Shown here: piece by piece, positions 7,867-12,297 of the stretch | Layout: each line of letters starts with the position of its first letter | Numbering within the stretch: the first letter of the stretch is position 1 | Source of the DNA: Bacteroidota bacterium | Lineage (GTDB): Bacteria > Bacteroidota > Bacteroidia > Bacteroidales > Prolixibacteraceae | Direction of reading: 5' to 3' | DNA length: 12,297 nucleotides | Assembly: GCA_013203755.1 (NCBI GenBank) | Contig: JABMPI010000583.1 | Location: 1 to 12,297, forward strand | The notes under the pieces: generated by a model | What the model saw: the letters and a program-made list of their open reading frames with translations, nothing else | Database searches by the model: none | Told to the model about the DNA's origin: nothing | Translations under genes and position numbers: made by a program

Positions 7867-7904
7867 AAATCTGCAAAACCTCATTCGTCTTGCAGATTTT
7901 TTTT
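7867..7904 (+). terminator. Intrinsic terminator after the operon
   Basis: A perfect 10-bp stem, AAATCTGCAA at 7867-7876 and TTGCAGATTT at 7890-7899, closes a 13-nt loop and runs into eight T residues (7897-7904). It lies 21 bp after the propeller stop and only 15 bp before the next ATG (7920), so the downstream gene has no room for its own promoter between hairpin and start. Confidence 0.88.
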
Positions 7905-7919
7905 ACCTGAAAACGAATT

Positions 7920-10190
7920 ATGACTTTCAAGAAAATCACACTTTTCATTTCCGCTTTAGCTTTTGTTGCCTGTACTCAAAAAACCGAAACAATAAGCCAA
8001 TCCAACACAAACGAAAAGGGTCAAGCCATTTATCAGGATAAACCTTACGATCAAAACTACGCCGTTAAATATTATCTTTCTGAAGAACAACAGCAACAAA
8101 AGCTTTCTGCGATTTCAACAGATAGAAACGGGCATGTTCATATTTTATCGAATACGGGGATTTTGGTGCCGGAAAATGGCCAGCTTTTTTATCCAGGAAA
8201 ATTAGTTGCCGACATTTCTTATACACCGCTGCTTAAAAAAAATATTACGGCTTTGGAAACCTACCAAAATCACACCGTTTATCTCGACAAAACGCATGTA
8301 TTTAGTAATGCGTGGGCAGGTTTAATTCAGATTGAACATGGTTTGCCAAAAGCACGATTCTTTGCTGCAGGTAACGATTTTCATTTTTTGGTTTCGGATG
8401 GAAAAAATTTAGTGTACCTAAATAAAGAGGGAGAAAAACTTTGGTTGGGTTCTTTGGAAGGAATAAAACAGATAAAATATCGGGAATCCAAAGATCGGTT
8501 TCTATTGGTTACTTCAAAAAGCATTTCTGCTTTCACACCCGGGAAAGCACTGGAAGAAATATATCAGGGTACAAACATTACCTGCGTTGAAGCTCTTTCT
8601 TCAAACGAAAAAATTGTAATTGGAACCTCAAATGGATACTTATTTTTAACTGAAAACAAATTGATTTCTAATGTACCTCACCCTGAAATTACCAGTATAA
8701 AACAGATAAACGACGAACTTTGGTTTGGCTCAAGCTGGGGTGCTTTCAAACTAAATAAAGAAGGAAAATACAATTATTATGCGGGCGAACGCTGGCTCCC
8801 AAGCGACAAAGTTATTGCTTTGGAGCAAGGTTCAGAAAATAGTATTCTGGTGCTAACCGAGAAAGGACTTGGACAGATCAGTTTCAAGAAAATGACTTTG
8901 GAAGAAAAAGCGCTTTTTTATGAAAAACAAGTAAGAGAGAAAAACATTCGTTACGGATTTAACTGTTGTTTTAGCAGCTTGCCAAACGGATATGCATCAG
9001 CACAAATGGGGGCTCAGGCCAGCGATAATTTATGGACATCGATGTATTTGGCAAGTCAACTTTTCCGTTATAAAGTTACCGGCAACAAAGAGGCAAAAAT
9101 AAATGCATACGAAGCTTTTGAGGCAATGGAAAGACTGCATACCATTACCGGTATCGACGGGCTTTTTGCCAGAAGTTTCGAGCGCGATTATAAAGTAGAA
9201 AATACAAAAAGCGAAGGTTGGGAAAAACGAGAATTAAAATCTGGCAGCCCAGCAAAAATATGGATGCGCGGCACCGACCATCCCAACTGGACCTGGCGAT
9301 CCACGGCAAGCAGCGACCAGGCAGTTGGTCAATTTTTTGCACTTACCATGGTTTTAGAACTGGCCGAAGACCAACAATGGAAACAACGTGCGTTAAAATA
9401 TTTGGATGATTTAATGGGTTACATTGTTGACAACGACATGTATATTATTGATGTAGATGGCGAACCCACACTTTGGGGAAAATGGAATCCGGATTATGTG
9501 AATAGTTTTCCGACCAATGTTGGCGACCGTCGATTATATTCATCAAATATTATCGCTTTTTTGCAAACCGCATACAAGTACACGGGTAAAGAGAAATACA
9601 AAACTGCGGCTTTCGAGTTGATGGAAAAACACGGTTATCTGGAAAACCTGATGCGCCCCATTTCTGAAATTAGTCCATCGAATGCTGATGAATGGAGCAA
9701 AACTCTTTCGCACGAATGGAACCACTCCGATGATGAGATGTATTTCCTTGCTTACTGGGGATTGTATCCGTACGCATTTAACGATGATTTAAAAGAGCAG
9801 TTTAGAGCAAGCATTAAAGATCATTGGAACATCGAGCGACCAGAAAAAAATGCTCTGTGGAACTTTTTGTATGCCATTACCGGAGCGAAAGAGTTTGATT
9901 TAGATGAATCGATTTGGTTCCTAAAAGAATATCCGATGGATCTCAGAACCTGGGCAATGCACAATTCTCACCGAAAAGATATTGAATTACTCCCCGAAAA
10001 CTTTAGACTTCAAACCACAAAAGAATTGCTTCCATTAAGTGAAATGCCACTTTATAGGCACAACGGAAATATATTTAAGTTAGATATTGAAGGCAACGGC
10101 GGTTCAATTATAAGTGCTGGTGATACGTGGCTTCTCCCCTACTGGATGGGTAGATATTTGAATGTAATTAGTGCTCCGATTGAAGATTAA
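7920..10190 (+). CDS. Lipoprotein with Reg_prop-like beta-propeller fused to an (alpha/alpha) toroid domain, function unknown
   Basis: The 756-residue protein starts with a lipoprotein signal (MTFKKITLFISALAF then VAC, Cys18). Residues about 55-325 are beta-rich with repeated strand patterns; the clearest blade, LWFGSSWGAFKLNKEGKY to RWLPSDKVIALEQ (267-302), matches two-component-regulator propeller repeats. Residues about 345-690 are helical and rich in Trp, Asp and His, as in (alpha/alpha)6 toroid glycosidases or lyases: SDNLWTSMYLASQLFRY (368-384), NWTWRSTASSDQAVGQFF (456-473), DVDGEPTLWGKWNPDYVN (511-528), LSHEWNHSDDEMYFLAYWG (596-614) and AMHNSHRKDIELLP (679-692). A conserved-looking tail, TWLLPYWMGRY, closes it. 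I recall similar unassigned proteins but cannot name a family. Candidate catalytic residues are the acidic and His residues in those blocks. It could be a glycoside hydrolase or lyase acting with the upstream propeller protein; this is inference. Confidence 0.85.
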   Translation: MTFKKITLFISALAFVACTQKTETISQSNTNEKGQAIYQDKPYDQNYAVKYYLSEEQQQQKLSAISTDRNGHVHILSNTGILVPENGQLFYPGKLVADISYTPLLKKNITALETYQNHTVYLDKTHVFSNAWAGLIQIEHGLPKARFFAAGNDFHFLVSDGKNLVYLNKEGEKLWLGSLEGIKQIKYRESKDRFLLVTSKSISAFTPGKALEEIYQGTNITCVEALSSNEKIVIGTSNGYLFLTENKLISNVPHPEITSIKQINDELWFGSSWGAFKLNKEGKYNYYAGERWLPSDKVIALEQGSENSILVLTEKGLGQISFKKMTLEEKALFYEKQVREKNIRYGFNCCFSSLPNGYASAQMGAQASDNLWTSMYLASQLFRYKVTGNKEAKINAYEAFEAMERLHTITGIDGLFARSFERDYKVENTKSEGWEKRELKSGSPAKIWMRGTDHPNWTWRSTASSDQAVGQFFALTMVLELAEDQQWKQRALKYLDDLMGYIVDNDMYIIDVDGEPTLWGKWNPDYVNSFPTNVGDRRLYSSNIIAFLQTAYKYTGKEKYKTAAFELMEKHGYLENLMRPISEISPSNADEWSKTLSHEWNHSDDEMYFLAYWGLYPYAFNDDLKEQFRASIKDHWNIERPEKNALWNFLYAITGAKEFDLDESIWFLKEYPMDLRTWAMHNSHRKDIELLPENFRLQTTKELLPLSEMPLYRHNGNIFKLDIEGNGGSIISAGDTWLLPYWMGRYLNVISAPIED

Positions 10191-10477
10191 AGAGAAGAAT
10201 TATGAAAATCTATAATCTCTCTAATTGGGATGAAAGCTCAAAATTAATTCAGCCCAATGGAAAGCGGAGCGCCACCTTGAGTTAGGAAAAGTATGTTTTT
10301 GCGCCCTGAAATGGGCAGCTTATATTAAGTTGGGCTTTCAGCCCGTAATAAAAATATTTTGGGTACCCCAAGGCGTTGCCTTGGGTTGAAATAAAGTGTC
10401 CTTTCAGGACGTAATAATTAATAGAAACTTAAAGTAACTGCAATAAAATTGTAGTGTTTCAAACAAAATATAGTAAA
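10191..10477. other. 287-bp gap without a gene
   Basis: The gap between the toroid gene and the GDPD gene contains the hairpin array at 10301-10416. Before it lies a GC-rich stretch (CCCAATGGAAAGCGGAGCGC, about 10253-10272), likely part of the same element. A weak AGAGA...TCTCT stem-loop follows the upstream stop (10191-10222). The last 60 bp before the GDPD start are AT-rich and could hold a promoter, but I see no clear -33/-7 pair. No coding potential is apparent. Confidence 0.5.
10301..10416. repeat. Array of four short hairpins, interspersed palindromic repeat
   Basis: Within 110 bp there are four compact inverted repeats. They are GCCC/GGGC (10303-10316), GGGCT-TTC-AGCCC (10332-10344), CCCAAGGC-GTT-GCCTTGGG (10367-10385, perfect 8-bp stem with 3-nt loop) and GTCCT-TTC-AGGAC (10398-10410). 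The second and fourth share the core CTTTCAG and are each followed by CGTAATAA, so the unit is repeated with compensating changes in the stem. GGGTACCC at 10361-10368 is a further palindrome. The array is probably transcribed between the propeller-toroid gene and the GDPD gene. I recall similar elements in other Bacteroidota intergenic regions. Confidence 0.7.
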
Positions 10478-11368
10478 ATGAACAAAACAACCAGAACAGT
10501 AGTATTTGGAAATAAATCAAGATCAATAGGAGTTGCATTTTTTATTGCATCCCTACTTCTTATTTCATGCAATTCCGGAACTCCGGTCGATAAGATTATA
10601 AATGAATTTCAGAATCCAAATTCTGAATATGTAATGGTTGCAGCGCACCGGGCTGCACATAACATTCACCCCGAAAATTCACTGTCAGCAATCCAGCAAG
10701 CATTAGATTTAGGTGTTGACATAATTGAACTGGATGTAAAAGTAACTAAAGATGGCGTTGTAGTATTAAACCACGACGGAACGATTGACCGCACAACTAA
10801 TGGTACAGGAGATCCGGAAGAATACACTTTAGAGGAATTAAAAAAAATCAGATTAAAAATGCCGGATGGAACACTTACCGACGAGTCTATTGCAACTTTT
10901 GAAGATGCGCTGAATTTGGTTCGTGGTAAAGCGATGGTTGATATCGACATAAAAACAAGTCATTTAAAACCGGTTGCCGATGTTATAAAAAAAACAAATA
11001 CACTGAAGCAGGTTTTCTGGTTTGATAATGATTACGATGCACTAAAAGAAGTATTGTCGCTGGAGAAAAATTCGATGTTGATGCCCCGCGCTTATTCCTT
11101 TGAGATGGCCGACTCGGCACTAAAAGTATTTAGTCCAAATGTAATTCATATCGATCCGTCATTCTATACAAAGGAAGTCACTGAATTAATTCGGGGTGGA
11201 AATGCAAGAATCTGGATAAATGCTCTTGGCGAAACCGATGACCTTATTAGAAAAGGAGAAACTGAAAGTGCAATGAATGATTTACTGAAATTCAAAGCCA
11301 ACGTTATTCAAACCGATGAACCGGAGAAAATATTAAAATATTTGGAATCAAAAGGCTTGCGAAACTAA
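10478..11368 (+). CDS. Glycerophosphodiester phosphodiesterase lipoprotein
   Basis: With the ATG at 10478 this is a 296-residue lipoprotein: a basic N-terminus, hydrophobic core and lipobox LLISC with Cys31. The GDPD TIM-barrel domain covers residues about 52-296. Metal and catalytic residues are visible in AHRAAHNIHPENS (His57, Arg58, Glu66), IIELDVKVTKDGVVVLNHD (Glu84, Asp86, His99) and VDIDIK (about 154-159). The enzyme hydrolyses glycerophosphodiesters to glycerol-3-phosphate and an alcohol, probably in the periplasm. The Gly of the usual HRG motif is Ala here, which is unlikely to abolish activity. An in-frame GTG at 10454 would add eight residues, but the ATG gives a cleaner signal peptide. 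Its role next to glycan enzymes is unclear; it may remove glycerophospho-groups from glycans or act on lipids. Confidence 0.93.
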   Translation: MNKTTRTVVFGNKSRSIGVAFFIASLLLISCNSGTPVDKIINEFQNPNSEYVMVAAHRAAHNIHPENSLSAIQQALDLGVDIIELDVKVTKDGVVVLNHDGTIDRTTNGTGDPEEYTLEELKKIRLKMPDGTLTDESIATFEDALNLVRGKAMVDIDIKTSHLKPVADVIKKTNTLKQVFWFDNDYDALKEVLSLEKNSMLMPRAYSFEMADSALKVFSPNVIHIDPSFYTKEVTELIRGGNARIWINALGETDDLIRKGETESAMNDLLKFKANVIQTDEPEKILKYLESKGLRN

Positions 11369-11387
11369 GATTTGAAATATTGTAAAA

Positions 11388-11464
11388 CGTCATTGCGAGG
11401 AACGAAGCAATCTGTATCATTTGTTCTGAATATTTGAGATTGCCAAGCTTCGCTCGCAATGACG
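11388..11464. repeat. Palindromic interspersed repeat (CGTCATTGCGAG ends)
   Basis: CGTCATTGCGAG (11388-11399) and CTCGCAATGACG (11453-11464) are perfect 12-bp inverted arms. Inner segments GAACGAAGCAATCT and AGATTGCCAAGCTTCG are also largely complementary, so a long hairpin with a short loop is expected. This 'GTCATTGCGAG...GAAGCAATCT' element type is one I recall as widespread in bacterial genomes. It fills the gap between the GDPD and GH92 genes and may influence 3' ends or readthrough. Confidence 0.8.
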
Positions 11465-11497
11465 CTGTATTAAGTTAATTTTTAAAGACTACATAAA

Positions 11498-12297
11498 ATG
11501 AGAACAAAACTTTCCACACTATTGATTACAGGAATATTACTTGTTTTAGTGAGTTGTACCAGCTCTAAAGAAGAAGCCTGTTGCGAAAATAAAGTCACAT
11601 CGAATATTGATTATGTTGATCCATACATTGGCGGAATGGGACATTTGTTGCACCCTACCCGACCAAATGTGCAACTTCCAAATCAAATGATTCGGATGCA
11701 TCCGATGCGAACGGATTTTTTGGATGATCAAATAAGTTTTTTCCCACTAAGCATAATTTCACACAGAAAAGGCGAGCTGTTTGGCATTCTCCCAGGGCAG
11801 GAAAACCGGGAACACCGGACATGGCAAGATGGTCAAATGTACGACCACGATCTGGAAATTGTTCGCCCTAATTACTACTCAACCTACTTGATTGATGCCG
11901 ATATAAAAACCGAATTTACTCCCGGAAGTAAAAGTGGCTTTTTCCGATTTACGTTTCCTGAAAATGGAAACAGAATTCTAAAGCTTCAAATTAATCACGA
12001 AGGGAAATGGGACATTATTTCGAACAATTCTGTTTCGGGTGAAGAGCAGTTTTTTGGAATGAAAGCTTTTGTGTATGGCGAATTTAGTCAGGATTCAAAA
12101 GCAAGTTTAGGTGAACAAACCAGAATCGATAAAAAAAGAAAAACGTCGAGACAAGAACCCGGTTCGTGGTTTGAATTTCCTGAAAATGGAAATCAGGTTA
12201 TCGACTTTAAATATGCCATTTCGTTTATTAGTGTTGAACAGGCAAAAGCAAACTTAAATAAGGAAATTACTGCCTGGGATTTTGATGAACTAAAAGA
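11498..12297 (+). CDS. GH92 family (alpha-mannosidase-like) lipoprotein, N-terminal part only
   Basis: The frame opens at the ATG at 11498 and is still open at the window end (266 codons; the family usually has about 700-780). Residues 1-20 are a lipoprotein signal ending in LVSC (Cys20). The GH92 N-terminal beta-sandwich domain is recognised from YVDPYIGGMGH (39-49), EIVRPNYYSTYLIDADIKTEFTPGSKSGFFRFTFP (starting near 123), and YAISFISVEQAKANLNKEI near 240-258. GH92 enzymes are calcium-dependent exo-alpha-mannosidases with the catalytic acid and base in the C-terminal domain, which is not in this window. The segment after DPYIG differs from well-known members: where GWDWCSGYHYSD and an HLSG motif would be expected, it reads MHPMRTDFLDDQISFFPLS. 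The substrate may thus differ. The AT-rich leader (AAAGACTACATAAA) is typical of the phylum. Confidence 0.88.
   Translation, partial: MRTKLSTLLITGILLVLVSCTSSKEEACCENKVTSNIDYVDPYIGGMGHLLHPTRPNVQLPNQMIRMHPMRTDFLDDQISFFPLSIISHRKGELFGILPGQENREHRTWQDGQMYDHDLEIVRPNYYSTYLIDADIKTEFTPGSKSGFFRFTFPENGNRILKLQINHEGKWDIISNNSVSGEEQFFGMKAFVYGEFSQDSKASLGEQTRIDKKRKTSRQEPGSWFEFPENGNQVIDFKYAISFISVEQAKANLNKEITAWDFDELK

Noticed and set aside
10191..10222. Terminator after the 756-residue lipoprotein gene
   Set aside because: AGAGA..ATTAT can pair with ATAAT..TCTCT, but the stem is interrupted, AT-rich and has no T tract after it.
10301..10416. CRISPR array
   Set aside because: The hairpins differ in stem sequence and spacing, there is no constant repeat with unique spacers, and no cas gene is nearby.
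10454..10477. GTG start for the GDPD gene
   Set aside because: It adds only eight residues in front of an already complete lipoprotein signal; the ATG at 10478 is simpler.
10666..10950. Minus-strand open frame inside the GDPD gene
   Set aside because: It lies wholly within a well-supported enzyme gene, is low-complexity (Ser/Val-rich) and has no recognisable domain.

Overview
The window looks like accessory carbohydrate-metabolism DNA from a Bacteroidota genome. The evidence is low GC, AT-rich leaders without Shine-Dalgarno sequences, many lipoprotein signal peptides, a 'FAQ' signal-peptidase site, GH78 and GH92 enzymes, and interspersed hairpin repeats in the gaps. A marine or environmental member of the Marinilabiliales/Prolixibacteraceae type is a guess from gene style only.

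Left part (1-4095, all minus strand): a GH78 alpha-L-rhamnosidase lipoprotein that runs off the left edge, a gap carrying a palindromic interspersed element, a HAD-IA sugar-phosphate phosphatase/mutase-like gene, and an AraC-type regulator.

Centre (4096-7904): a 233-bp divergent control region separates the AraC gene from a tight plus-strand operon. The operon encodes a cytosolic class I aldolase of the DapA/NanA superfamily, an SSS-type sodium symporter and a secreted Asp-box (BNR) beta-propeller protein, and ends in a strong intrinsic terminator. The control region has a perfect 15-bp direct repeat. Its promoter-proximal copy contains the -35 box of a TTGACA-N16-TATACT promoter, the geometry expected for activation by an AraC protein. 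The layout resembles a sialic-acid operon, but key residues differ: the propeller lacks the FRIP motif of sialidases, and the aldolase lacks the substrate-binding Arg of dihydrodipicolinate synthase. The substrate is therefore probably another sugar acid.

Right part (7920-12297, plus strand): a 756-residue lipoprotein joins a Reg_prop-like beta-propeller to a probable (alpha/alpha) toroid; I cannot assign it a function. A gap with an array of four small hairpins follows. Then come a lipoprotein glycerophosphodiester phosphodiesterase, another palindromic repeat, and the N-terminal part of a divergent GH92 (alpha-mannosidase family) lipoprotein cut by the right edge.

A plausible reading, which is inference, is this. 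Exported enzymes (rhamnosidase, Asp-box propeller, propeller-toroid protein, GH92, GDPD) trim a complex glycan or glycoside. The symporter imports a released acidic sugar, the aldolase cleaves it, and the AraC protein senses it. No SusC/SusD pair is visible in the window.
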